A stretch of 64,000 nt of DNA from WHSW01 sp963705955. GTDB taxonomy: Bacteria; Actinomycetota; Thermoleophilia; Solirubrobacterales; 70-9. The notes beneath the pieces are model-generated. The model was given only the letters and a program-made list of their open reading frames with translations, was not told where the DNA came from and made no database searches. Shown here in pieces: positions 1 through 8,006 of the stretch. Made by a program: the position numbers and the translations under genes. Every line of letters begins with the position of its first letter. Position 1 is the first letter of the stretch. The DNA is taken from NCBI GenBank assembly GCA_963705955.1, contig CAVPLH010000006.1, forward strand, positions 1,426,001-1,490,000, written 5' to 3'.

Positions 1-619
1 CGCACTTGCCGGGGTCCCGGCTCGTCAGCCAGCTGTCGCCGGCCGAGGCGCCGAAGTCGGCGAGATCGGATACCCAGGTCGAGGTCGTCAGCGCGACGAA
101 CATGCCCTTCTTGACCTTCAGCGGAGCGTTCAGGGTGAAGATCTGATTGCTGCCGAGGCTGGATTGCAGCTGGACGACGGGGCTCTGGCGGATCAGCTTG
201 TACTTGTCCTTGCCCTTCGGCTTCAGGATCGCGAGGCGGGCGCTGGGCGGGCCGCTCTTCGAGAGGGCGTTGGCAAAGAACTTCTGCTCCGACTTGTCGG
301 GCCGCGAGAGGTCGATTCGCCAGGCGACGATCGAGCCGGGCTCACGGACCTTGAACGGGTTGTGACGACCGTCCGCATTCGTCTGGAAGCCGGTCACGCG
401 GCCCATCGCCTGGCATGCCTTCTCGGGCGGGGCGGTCGGGTCCTTCGGGGTCGGGCAGGTCGGGCGCGGCGTATTCGCCGTCTTGCCGAGCAGGTGGGCC
501 TTCGCCGACGCGGTCCCGGCTGCGTCCGAGTCCACCGCGAGCAGGGCGAAGGCGAGGCAGCCGCCGAGAACGGCGAACGCGGTCGCGATCGTGCGCGGGC
601 GTGTCGAAGTGGTGGGCAT
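1..619 (-). CDS. Exported protein of unknown function, 3' end beyond the left edge
   Basis: The frame stays open from an ATG at 619 to the left edge, giving 206 residues without the C-terminus. The protein starts MPTTSTRPRTIATAFAVLGG and has a signal peptide or anchor at about residues 10-33, so it is probably secreted. A proline- and cysteine-containing linker follows (about 50-70), then a hydrophilic beta-rich domain containing 'PGSIVAWRIDLSRPDKSEQ' and, near the edge, 'LKVKKGMFVALTTSTWV'. Such stretches resemble jelly-roll or fibronectin-like secreted domains, but I do not recognise the family. It is divergent from the ABC operon at 804; the 180 bp between them must hold both promoters. 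No clear Shine-Dalgarno precedes the ATG. Confidence 0.75.
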   Translation of the reverse strand, partial: MPTTSTRPRTIATAFAVLGGCLAFALLAVDSDAAGTASAKAHLLGKTANTPRPTCPTPKDPTAPPEKACQAMGRVTGFQTNADGRHNPFKVREPGSIVAWRIDLSRPDKSEQKFFANALSKSGPPSARLAILKPKGKDKYKLIRQSPVVQLQSSLGSNQIFTLNAPLKVKKGMFVALTTSTWVSDLADFGASAGDSWLTSRDPGKC

Positions 620-803
620 CAGCGAAGCTGGAACACCTGTTCCGCGGCAGTGTTTCGGTTCCTGCGCGAGCGCATAGCTTAGAGCGAGGTTGACAACGGG
701 CCGCCGAGGCGACCGATCGCCGTCGGCCATCTTGCACCGCTTCGGCGCCCGCGGCCTCGGGGCGCCATGGTCGGGTATCGCGGCGCCGGTAGATTCTTCC
801 GCC

Positions 804-1778
804 GTGCCTGCAATCGAGGTGACAGCGCTCGAGCGTGAGTTCGAGGGCGGTGTGCGCGCCGTCCAGGGGGTCGATCTCGAGGTGGCGGAGGGCGAGATCT
901 ATGCGTTCCTGGGTCCGAACGGCGCCGGCAAGACGACCACGGTGCGGATGCTGACGACGCTCCTGCGGCCCACCGGTGGAAGCGCCCGGGTGCGAGGACA
1001 CGACGTCGTCACCGAGGCGGCGGCGGTGCGACGGACGATCGGGGTGGCACTCCAGGAGGCGGCGCTCGACCCGTTGATGACCGGGCGGGAGCTGATCCGT
1101 CTGCAGGCAACCCTGCACGCCCTGCCCGGTCCCGAGGGGAAACGCCGCGGCGACGCGCTGCTCGGCCGGGTCGGTCTCAGCCGGGCCGCCGACCGGCGGG
1201 TCGGCACCTACTCGGGAGGGATGCGGCGGCGGCTCGACCTCGCCTCGGCGCTGGTCCACGAGCCACAAGTGCTGTTCCTCGACGAGCCGACGACCGGCCT
1301 CGACCCGGTCAGCCGCAAGGCGATCTGGGAGGAGGTCTCGGCGCTCAACCGTGAGGGGACGACCGTCTTCTTGACCACGCAGTACCTCGAGGAGGCCGAC
1401 CAGCTCGCCGACCGGGTCGGGATCATCAGCGGCGGGCTGATCGTCGCCGACGGTACCCCGGCATCGCTGAAGGCGGAGGTCGGCAAACCGCATCTCGAGC
1501 TCGGGCTCGCCGACGAGCAGACCGAGGAGGCGGCGCGGGTCCTGGCGGGCTTCGGGCGCCGTCTGCCGGAGCGCGACGGGAAGCTCCTCGTCGAGCTGGA
1601 CGGAGGCGTCAACGACGTCGCCAAGGTCGTCCGAGCGCTCGATGAGGCCGGGATCGCGGTCGGGGCACTCGAGGTAGTCGAGCCGAGCCTCGACGACGTC
1701 TTCGTCGCGACGACCGGTGAGCACCTCGAGGGCGCGGAACAGCCGACCGGTGAGACCGAAGCGCTGGAGGCCGGTTGA
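804..1778 (+). CDS. DrrA-type ABC transporter ATP-binding protein
   Basis: ATPase subunit of an ABC-2 type exporter of the daunorubicin-resistance (DrrA) family; it would power the two permeases that follow. I start it at GTG 804 (VPAIEVTALEREFEGG, 324 aa), which fits the family, rather than at an upstream ATG at 690 that adds 38 unrelated residues. Visible motifs: Walker A GPNGAGKT (about 37-44), signature YSGGMRRR (about 136), Walker B VLFLDEPTTGLDP (about 155). In the switch region 'LTTQYLEEAD' glutamine replaces the usual histidine, a known DrrA trait. The C-terminal 90 residues form the DrrA accessory domain ending in 'EPSLDDVF'. The stop overlaps the TTG of the next gene. The substrate is unknown. 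Confidence 0.93.
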   Translation: MPAIEVTALEREFEGGVRAVQGVDLEVAEGEIYAFLGPNGAGKTTTVRMLTTLLRPTGGSARVRGHDVVTEAAAVRRTIGVALQEAALDPLMTGRELIRLQATLHALPGPEGKRRGDALLGRVGLSRAADRRVGTYSGGMRRRLDLASALVHEPQVLFLDEPTTGLDPVSRKAIWEEVSALNREGTTVFLTTQYLEEADQLADRVGIISGGLIVADGTPASLKAEVGKPHLELGLADEQTEEAARVLAGFGRRLPERDGKLLVELDGGVNDVAKVVRALDEAGIAVGALEVVEPSLDDVFVATTGEHLEGAEQPTGETEALEAG

Positions 1779-2569
1779 CGATGATCGCCCGACTGGCGGC
1801 CAACCTGCGGGTGATCGGGGCGCTCGGGACGCGGTCCGTGAAGCAGACCTTCCGCCGCCCCCAGCTCGCCTCGCCGATCCTGATCTTTCCGACCCTGCTG
1901 CTCGCGGTGCAGACGGGGGGCGCCGGCGGCGCCGTCGATCTGCCCGGGTTCCCGCCGGTCGACAACTTCCTCAGCTTCATGCTCGCGGGCGCGATGGTGC
2001 AGTCGTGCCTGCTGGCCGGGAACACCGGCGGCATCGCGCTCGCGGTCGACCTCGAGATGGGGTTCACCGACCGCCTCTTCGTCGCCCCGGTGTCGCGATT
2101 TGCGATCGTCCTCGGGAGGCTCGCCGGCGTCGGGGTGCTGGGCGCCGTGACGGCGCTCTGGTTCATCGCGATCGGGCTCATCTTCGGCGCCTCGTTCGAG
2201 CAGGGCCTGCCCGGGATCCTGGTGATGATCGTCCTCGTCTCGCTCTCCGCCGTCGCCTTCGGCGGGATCAGCGCCGCGATCGCGCTGTACACCGGCCAGG
2301 CCTCGGTGGTCCAGGGCCTCTTCCCGCTGATCTTCGTGATCCTCTTCCTGTCGAGCGCCTTCTTCCCGGCCAACCTGCTGCTCGAGCCGGCGCAGTCGGT
2401 CGCCGACTACAACCCGCTCTCGTTCATCGCCGAGGGGATCCGCGAGCCGGTGATCTCCTCGCTCACGTTCGAGTCGCTGGCGAAGGCGCTCGGCGCGATC
2501 GCGCTCGTCGGCGCGATCTCGATCCTGCTCGCCGCCGTCGCCCTGAGGCGCCGGCTGAGGGTCGGCTGA
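1775..2569 (+). CDS. ABC-2 type transporter permease (DrrB-like), first copy
   Basis: Membrane subunit of the DrrA/DrrB exporter, 264 aa with about six hydrophobic segments. It opens with the cytoplasmic arm 'RSVKQTFRRPQLASPILIF' typical of ABC-2 permeases and has the loop 'EMGFTDRLFVAPVSR' preceding a membrane segment, as in DrrB. Start is either TTG 1775, which overlaps the ATPase stop as TTGA, or ATG 1781 two codons later; coupling favours 1775. Its stop (2567-2569) overlaps the putative CTG start of the second permease. With the sister permease it could form a heterodimeric channel. Confidence 0.9.
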   Translation: MTMIARLAANLRVIGALGTRSVKQTFRRPQLASPILIFPTLLLAVQTGGAGGAVDLPGFPPVDNFLSFMLAGAMVQSCLLAGNTGGIALAVDLEMGFTDRLFVAPVSRFAIVLGRLAGVGVLGAVTALWFIAIGLIFGASFEQGLPGILVMIVLVSLSAVAFGGISAAIALYTGQASVVQGLFPLIFVILFLSSAFFPANLLLEPAQSVADYNPLSFIAEGIREPVISSLTFESLAKALGAIALVGAISILLAAVALRRRLRVG

Positions 2570-3357
2570 GGGGTGACTCGCCGATCGGGCTGACCGCCGA
2601 CATCGCCACCGTCCGCGCGCTCGTCCGCCGCGCCGCGAACGAGATCCTGCGGGTCCCGGGTGCCGCGATCCCCGGCGTGCTCGCGCCGACGATCTTCTTC
2701 CTCGGGTTGACGGCGGTGTTCGGGAACCTGACCCAGCTGCGCGGCTTCGACACGCAGAGCTACCAGAGCTTCATCATCCCGATCAGCCTTCTCCAGGGCG
2801 CCGGGTTCACCGGCGCCGCGACCGGGGTCAACCTGGCGCGCGACATCGAACAGGGCTGGTTCGACCGCCTGCTCGCCTCCCCCGCTCCGCGCCCGGCGCT
2901 GCTCGCGGGGATGGTCGTCTCGGCGAGCCTGCGGGCGCTGATCCCGGCGACCGTGCTGCTCACCGTCGGCTTCGCGGTCGGCGTCGAGTGGCCGGGGCTC
3001 GGCGGCCTCGCGCTGGCGATCGTCTGCGTCCTCGGCACCGGCACGATCGCCGCCTGCTGGGGCGTGATGCTGGCGCTGCACTACAAGACCCAGAGCGCCG
3101 CGCCGCTGATGCAGGCGGGGATGTTCATCCTCGTGCTGACGACGACCGCGTACGCGCCGCTCGCGCTGCTCCAGGGCTGGCTCGCCGACGTCGCCCGGAT
3201 CAATCCGCTGACCCAGGTCGTCGACGCCGCCCGGCAGGGGTTCGTCGGCGAGTCGATCAGCTGGGCGAACACCTGGCCCGGCCTCCTCGCGCTCGCCGGG
3301 ATGATCGCGGTGCTCGCGACCCTCGCCCTGCGAGAGATGAGGCGGACGAGCTATTAG
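2566..3357 (+). CDS. ABC-2 type transporter permease, second copy, non-canonical start
   Basis: Second membrane subunit, about 263 aa. Its first membrane segment 'VLAPTIFFLGLTAVFGNL' follows the arm 'RRAANEILRVPGAA', and it has the family loop 'RDIEQGWFDRLLASPAPR'. No ATG, GTG or TTG lies in frame before that first membrane segment; the earliest, TTG 2707 and GTG 2716, would remove it. The best start is CTG 2566, whose last two bases form the first two of the preceding stop (CTGA). GTG 2573 is in another frame and stops after six codons. The stop TAG at 3355 touches the next reading frame. Function as the paired DrrB partner is inferred from position. Confidence 0.85.
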   Translation: MRGDSPIGLTADIATVRALVRRAANEILRVPGAAIPGVLAPTIFFLGLTAVFGNLTQLRGFDTQSYQSFIIPISLLQGAGFTGAATGVNLARDIEQGWFDRLLASPAPRPALLAGMVVSASLRALIPATVLLTVGFAVGVEWPGLGGLALAIVCVLGTGTIAACWGVMLALHYKTQSAAPLMQAGMFILVLTTTAYAPLALLQGWLADVARINPLTQVVDAARQGFVGESISWANTWPGLLALAGMIAVLATLALREMRRTSY

Positions 3358-4525
3358 CGAGCTCGCCGAGCTCTGCCGCCGGGTCCTCGAGGCGAGCCAT
3401 GCCGAAGGCGAGCGGCGGGGAACGCGGTACTCGTACACGCGGCCGAGCCCGTCGAAGTACCCGTGGCAGTGGTACTGGGACTCGTGCTTCGCGGCGATCG
3501 TCTGGCGCCGGTTCGACCGCCTGCGCTCACGCTCCGAGCTCGAGACGCTGCTCGGCGCGATGCGCGACGACGGCTTCATCGGCCACGTCGTCTTCTGGGA
3601 CCGGCCGCTGAGCTTCCGTCGCCTCGTCTACTACAACGTCACCTCGCGCCACGCCGAGATGACCGGGACGATCCAACCGCCGCTGCTCGCCTGGGCCTGG
3701 CGGAACGCGGTCGGGGACCCGGGCGCCGAGCCGCGAATCGCCCGCCACCACGAGTGGCTGACGGCGAACCGCGACCTCGAGGGCGATGGCCTGCTGTGGC
3801 TCGTTCAACCCGACGAGTCGGGGCTCGATTCGTCGCCGAAGTTCGATCCCGTCTGGGGCCGGCTGCGCCACGCGAGCTACGGCTTCCCGCTGCTCGTCGC
3901 GCGCAACCGCCGTCTCGGTTGGGATGCGCGGCGGATCCGCGATCGTGGCTGGCCGGTGCTCTGCGAGGTGATGACCAACGTGCTCTGGAACCTCGCCCGG
4001 ATCGCGGCCGGCCAGCCCTCGATCACCACGGCACTGGTCGATCGCCTCTACGACGAGCGCCGCGGCCTCTTTCTCGACGAGGTTCAGCCGGGGGGCGCCC
4101 GGCCCGCGGTCTCGACCTGGGCCGCCCTCTCGCCGCTCGCGTTGCCCGACCTCCCGGCGGAGATCGGCCGCAGGCTGGTCAGCGAGCACCTGCTCGACCC
4201 GAAGCGCTACTGGCTCTCGATCCCCCCGCCGTCGGTCTCGGCCTCCGAGCCGAGCTTCGAGCCGAATCGCGGCCCCGGCTGGAAGCTCCGCTACTGGCGC
4301 GGCCCGACCTGGATCAACGCGGCCTGGATGTTGTGGCTGGGGATGCGGCGGCTCGGCTACGAGGCCGAGGCCCGGCTGATGGCCGATCGGCTGGTCGCCA
4401 CCGTGCTTCGCCAGGGCCTGCGCGAGTACTACGACCCGAACACGGGCGAGGGCCTCGGCGCGCTGGATTTCGCCTGGACCAGCCTGATCATGGAGATGGC
4501 CGAGCCGGATCCGGAGTGGATGTGA
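3353..4525 (+). CDS. GH63/trehalase-fold (alpha/alpha)6 glycosidase-like protein
   Basis: Resembles MGH1-like / amylo-alpha-1,6-glucosidase-type glycoside hydrolases (GH63 and relatives), soluble, probably acting on alpha-linked glucosides; substrate unknown. The diagnostic 'KYPWQWYWDSCF' lies near residue 35 and is encoded upstream of the first ATG (3560), so the gene starts earlier. Later motifs include 'RHAEMTGTIQPPLLAW' and 'YWRGPTWINAAWMLW' near residue 320, typical of the helical barrel. The frame opens at 3341 after a stop. The only plausible non-standard start is ATT 3353, which overlaps the permease stop as ATTAG. The 3' end overlaps the acetyltransferase start. No signal peptide is seen. 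Fold assignment is firm, the start is not. Confidence 0.82.
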   Translation: MSELAELCRRVLEASHAEGERRGTRYSYTRPSPSKYPWQWYWDSCFAAIVWRRFDRLRSRSELETLLGAMRDDGFIGHVVFWDRPLSFRRLVYYNVTSRHAEMTGTIQPPLLAWAWRNAVGDPGAEPRIARHHEWLTANRDLEGDGLLWLVQPDESGLDSSPKFDPVWGRLRHASYGFPLLVARNRRLGWDARRIRDRGWPVLCEVMTNVLWNLARIAAGQPSITTALVDRLYDERRGLFLDEVQPGGARPAVSTWAALSPLALPDLPAEIGRRLVSEHLLDPKRYWLSIPPPSVSASEPSFEPNRGPGWKLRYWRGPTWINAAWMLWLGMRRLGYEAEARLMADRLVATVLRQGLREYYDPNTGEGLGALDFAWTSLIMEMAEPDPEWM

Positions 4526-5106
4526 GCGGCGGCGAGCGGCTCGAGGTCCGCCGCGCAACCGCGGCCGACGACGCCGCGCTGAAGGCGATCGACGTGACCA
4601 CCTGGTCGCCGGCGACCGGGGTCGGCCCGCGACCGGAGCCCGGCTCGGAGTTCTTCGGCGAGCGACGGCGCCCGGAGGACACCCTGGTCGCGGTGATCGA
4701 CGAGACCGTCGTCGGCTACGTCACCCTGAGGCCGCCGACCAACCACGTCTCGAACGCCCACGTCCTCTCGGTCAACGGGATCGCGGTCGAGCCCGGGCGC
4801 CAGGGCGGCGGGGTCGGCCGGGCGCTGCTCGGCGCGGCCGCGGGCGAGGCGCGCTCGCGCGGCGCGCGGCGCCTGACGCTCCGGGTGCTGAGCTCGAATC
4901 CGGAAGCCCGCCGCCTCTACGAGTCCGCCGGGTTCGTCGTCGAGGGCACGCTCCGCGGCGAGTTCCTGCTCGGCGGGGCCTATGTCGACGACGTGCTCAT
5001 GGCCCTCGATCTGAGCCGCGGCGCCGCTCGCGACGCGCCCAGGCGTCCCCGAATAGCCGCGCGAGCGGAGCGTAGGTCCCGGGACGCTACTTGTAGCGGT
5101 AGGTGA
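4522..5106 (+). CDS. GNAT family N-acetyltransferase
   Basis: Acetyl-CoA-dependent N-acetyltransferase, about 194 aa. The start GTG 4522 overlaps the glycosidase stop as GTGA; GTG 4516 is an alternative. The pyrophosphate-binding motif A is 'GRQGGGVGRALL' (about 94-105) in the usual position after the strand 'VNGIAVEP', and motif B is seen in 'NPEARRLYESAGF'. The last 30 residues are Arg/Ala-rich, run past the GNAT fold and overlap the 3' end of infA by 20 bp, so the true protein end may be shorter in relatives. It is the last gene of the exporter operon and could modify the exported or hydrolysed compound, which is only a guess. Confidence 0.85.
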   Translation: MSGGERLEVRRATAADDAALKAIDVTTWSPATGVGPRPEPGSEFFGERRRPEDTLVAVIDETVVGYVTLRPPTNHVSNAHVLSVNGIAVEPGRQGGGVGRALLGAAAGEARSRGARRLTLRVLSSNPEARRLYESAGFVVEGTLRGEFLLGGAYVDDVLMALDLSRGAARDAPRRPRIAARAERRSRDATCSGR

Positions 5107-5305
5107 TCCGACCTCGGTCGAGGTCATACGGCGAGAGCTCGATCTTGACCCGGTCGCCGGGGAGGATGCGGATGTAGTGACGGCGCATCTTGCCCGAGAT
5201 GTGTCCGAGCACCTCGTGGTCGTTGTCGAGCTTGACCTTGAACATCGTGTTGGGCAGGGCCTCGGTGACCTCGCCCTCCATCTCGATCTTCTCTTCCTTT
5301 GACAT
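5087..5305 (-). CDS. infA: Translation initiation factor IF-1
   Basis: A 72-residue OB-fold protein that binds the 30S A site during initiation. It matches IF-1 from end to end: 'KIEMEGEVTEALPNTMFKVKL', then 'GKMRRHYIRILPGDRVKIELSPYDL' split across the two halves, ending 'RGRITYRYK'. Length and start (ATG 5305) are standard. A GGAAGAGAA-type purine stretch is internal, but upstream of the ATG no strong Shine-Dalgarno is visible. It is not next to rpmJ/rpsM as in many bacteria; here it follows an enoyl-CoA hydratase gene on the same strand and converges with the acetyltransferase gene. Confidence 0.97.
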   Translation of the reverse strand: MSKEEKIEMEGEVTEALPNTMFKVKLDNDHEVLGHISGKMRRHYIRILPGDRVKIELSPYDLDRGRITYRYK

Positions 5306-5349
5306 GCGGTTCGTGAGGGTAGCGGCTCCGTCGGCCTGCGGCCGGCGAT

Positions 5350-6144
5350 CTACCGCCCCTCGAACCGTGCCTTGCCGGGTCCGTCGGCGAGGAAGGATCG
5401 GACCGCGGCCTGCAGGTCCTCGGACTCGAACAGCTCCGCGAACTGCCCCGGCGTGACCGCGTCGGCCGCCTCGATTCCGCCCGTGCAGAAGGCCCGCACG
5501 ATCCGCTTCGTCGCCGCGTGAGCGAGCGTCGGGCCGCTGGCGAGACGCTCTGCGAACCGCATCCCCTTCTCGTGCACGGTCCCCTCGTCGACGACGCGGT
5601 TGACCACCCCCCAGCGCTCCAGCGTCTCGGCGTCAAAGAGGCCGCCGGTCATCACGAACTCGCGCGCCCGCCCCGGCCCGGCCCGCTCCGCCATCCGCTG
5701 CGTCCCCCCCGCACCCGGGGTCAGCCCGACGACGGCCTCGACGAGGCCGAACCTCGAGGGCCGCTCCGCCCAGATCAGGTCGCAGCCCAGCGAGACCTCG
5801 AGCCCCGCGGTCAGGCAGAGCCCGTGGACGAGGGCGAGGGTCGGGATCTGGAGCGCCTCGAGCCGACGCACCCCGTCGATCAACGGGCCGGCCATCGCGG
5901 TCGCCGACTCGCCGCCGGACTCGACGACCCGCTGGAAGGCGTTGACGTCGACGCCCCCGGTGAAGATCTCGCCCTCGGCGCGCCAGACGAGCGCCCGGGC
6001 ATCGGAGCCCTCGACCTCGTCGAGACAGGCCATCAGCTCGTTGAAGGCGTTCGCGGTGAACAGGTTCAGCGGCGGGTTCGAAAGCACCACCGAGGCGACC
6101 GCGCCGTCGCGCTCGAGCGTGATCGTCGGCCGCGAGCCCTCCAT
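5350..6144 (-). CDS. Enoyl-CoA hydratase/isomerase family protein
   Basis: Crotonase-fold protein of 264 aa that would hydrate or isomerise an acyl-CoA. The CoA/oxyanion-hole loop 'EGEIFTGGVDVNAFQR' lies at about 60-75, and the second oxyanion region 'VHGLCLTAGLEVSLGCDLI' at about 105-123. A glutamate is present in the catalytic strand 'FGLVEAVVGLTPGAGGTQRM', the place of the hydratase general base; the usual second glutamate position reads 'REFVMTGGLF', so hydratase activity is uncertain. The ATG shares its A with the stop of the HIT gene (TGATG), showing translational coupling. The acyl substrate cannot be told. Confidence 0.9.
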   Translation of the reverse strand: MEGSRPTITLERDGAVASVVLSNPPLNLFTANAFNELMACLDEVEGSDARALVWRAEGEIFTGGVDVNAFQRVVESGGESATAMAGPLIDGVRRLEALQIPTLALVHGLCLTAGLEVSLGCDLIWAERPSRFGLVEAVVGLTPGAGGTQRMAERAGPGRAREFVMTGGLFDAETLERWGVVNRVVDEGTVHEKGMRFAERLASGPTLAHAATKRIVRAFCTGGIEAADAVTPGQFAELFESEDLQAAVRSFLADGPGKARFEGR

Positions 6145-6560
6145 CAGACGTCGCCCCGGATCTGGGCGGCGAGGCGGGCGATCTCGTCCATCTCACCGGG
6201 TTCGGGGACCCAAGGCAGCTCGAGCGGATCGTCCTCGTAGCGCGGGACGACGTGCAGGTGGAAATGAAAGACCGTCTGCCAGGCGACCGCCCCGCAGGAA
6301 TTGAGGATGTTGAACCCGTCCGGCCGCAACGTCTGCGAGATTCGGCCCGCGAGCCGCCGGGCCGCAAGCGTCGTCCGCTGGAGGTCGGCGTCGGAGATCT
6401 CGAACAGGTCGGCGGAATGCTGCTTCGGAATCACGAGCGCATGGCCGCGGGTCGCCGGGTTGATGTCCATGAAGGCGAGCGTGTGATCGTCCTCGTCGAC
6501 GACCTGAGCCGGAGCTCGCTCGGCGACGATCGCGCAGAAGATGCAGTCCGCGTCCGCCAT
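6144..6560 (-). CDS. HIT family nucleotide-binding protein
   Basis: A 138-residue histidine-triad hydrolase/transferase of the HINT/Ap4A branch, acting on nucleoside phosphoramidates or dinucleotides. It starts 'CIFCAIVAERAPAQVVDED' with the CxxC of bacterial HIT proteins, continues with 'HTLAFMDINPATRGHALVIPK', and carries the catalytic triad 'HFHLHVVPR' at about 98-106. Length is normal. It lies 11 bp downstream of the cca-like gene and overlaps the enoyl-CoA hydratase start by one base, so all three are probably in one transcript. Confidence 0.95.
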   Translation of the reverse strand: MADADCIFCAIVAERAPAQVVDEDDHTLAFMDINPATRGHALVIPKQHSADLFEISDADLQRTTLAARRLAGRISQTLRPDGFNILNSCGAVAWQTVFHFHLHVVPRYEDDPLELPWVPEPGEMDEIARLAAQIRGDV

Positions 6561-6571
6561 CGCCGGGCAGC

Positions 6572-8006
6572 CTATTTGTCTCGCTCTCGGCGAGCGAGCG
6601 CGATCGCATCGTCGGCGGTCTCGACCTCGCCGGTGAACACGGCGGCCTCGACCGCGCCGATCAGGCGACCGAGCTCGGGGCCCGGCTCGATCCCGACCGC
6701 CGCGGCGAGCTGGTCGCCGCGGATCGGGGCGCGTGGCGGGCCGTCGCGATGCCAGGCGAGCGCCGCCGGGAGCACCTCCCGGACCAGCGCCAGGTGCGCC
6801 TCGATCATCTCGGCGCTCGCCGTCGGTCCGCTACCGCGCGCAGCGAGCCGGTCGGCGACGGTGAGCAGGCTGACGTCGGCCGAGACCGGCGCGGTGAGCT
6901 TCAGGTACTCGTACAGCCTCCGCCGCGACAGCGGCCGCTCTCGGGCCATGAACCCGAGGTGCAGATGATGCAGGGTGACCGCCTCGAGATATCGCGACAG
7001 CGCCGTGCTCGTCCGCAGACGGGCGCACGCCTCCTGGACCAGCGCCGCACCGACGCGGTCATGGCCGACGAACGAGACGAACCCACCCTGGTGCTCCTCT
7101 CGGGTCGCCGGCTTGCCGACGTCGTGCAGGAGCGCCGCGAACCGCAACGCCCCGCCTCGCGAGAGCTCGTCGGCGAGCGGCTCGGCGAGCAGCTCGCGGA
7201 CCGCCGGCGCCGTGTCCTGCGCGTAGCGGTCGAGGTCGGCCTCGATCTCGAGCAGGTTCGACAGCACCTGCCATGGTGTGACCGTGGACGTCGAGGTGGT
7301 GATTGGGGTTCTGGGCGACCCCGCGCAGCGCCTCGAGCTCGGGAAGGACACCGGCCGTCGCACCGAGCTCGTCGAGCAGGCGGAGCCCGCGCAGGGGATC
7401 GGGCCCGGTGAGCAGCAGTCGGAGCTCGGCGAGCTGGCGCTCGCCTGCGGGCTCGGAGGCACGCGATGCGGACTCGAGCGCCAGGCGAACTGTCTCGGCG
7501 TCGAGCTCGAGCTCGAACTCGGCTGCGAGCCTCGCGGCGCGAAGCAGCCGCAGGGGGTCGGCCTCGAAACTGCGCTCGGAGACGACCCGCAGCCGCCGCT
7601 GCTCGAGGTCGGCGGCTCCCCGATGAGGGTCGCGAGGCGACGCTCGCGGGTCCGCGAGCGGGACCGCGATCGCGTTGACGGTGAAGTCCCGCTGGGCCAG
7701 GTCGGCCTCGATCGAGTCGCCGCGCATCCTGGTCACGTCGAGGTGCCAGCGCCGATCGCGCGCCAGCACCCGCCAGGTCCCGAACTCGGCCGAGAGCGCG
7801 AACGCGGGCCCGGCTGCCGCCCGGGCGATTCGCCGGGCGGCGGCCGCCTCGTCGCCGGCGACCGCGATGTCGACACCCCCCACGACGCGGCCGGCGAGCG
7901 CATCGCGCACCGCGCCGCCGACGATCCAGGCCTCGTCGTCGTCGGAGAGGGCCTCGCGGGCGATCCGGAGCGGTTCCGCGGCGCTCAGCCGGTCGGCGGC
8001 GCTCAT
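6572..8006 (-). CDS. CCA tRNA nucleotidyltransferase / poly(A) polymerase family protein with HD domain, frame shift near 7274
   Basis: Class II nucleotidyltransferase with C-terminal HD hydrolase domain, of the CCA-adding family that repairs tRNA 3' ends. The N-terminal part (start ATG 8006, overlapping alr as ATGA) has 'AWIVGGAVRDALAGR', the carboxylate strand 'GVDIAVAGD' and 'QRDFTVNAIAV'. The C-terminal part has the HD motif 'FAALLHDVGKPATREEHQGG'. The two halves lie in different frames. The helix 'NPNHHLDVHGHT' is continuous with 'WQVLSNLLEIEAD' if one base (A at 7274, inside CCATGG) is dropped. Without that the protein would stop early, so either the sequence has an inserted base or the gene is broken. 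About 477 aa when repaired. Confidence 0.88.

Noticed and set aside
342..1724. Long open frames on the strand opposite or out of frame to real genes (for example 342-1724 minus, 11672-14467 plus, 15085-17385 plus)
   Set aside because: They are Arg/Gly/Asp-rich shadows produced by high G+C codon use, show no motifs, and lie over genes with clear families.
6572..8006. Programmed +1 frame shifting as the cause of the many split genes
   Set aside because: The shift points share no slippery codon, stop or stimulatory structure, and occur in genes never known to be recoded; inserted bases explain them better.
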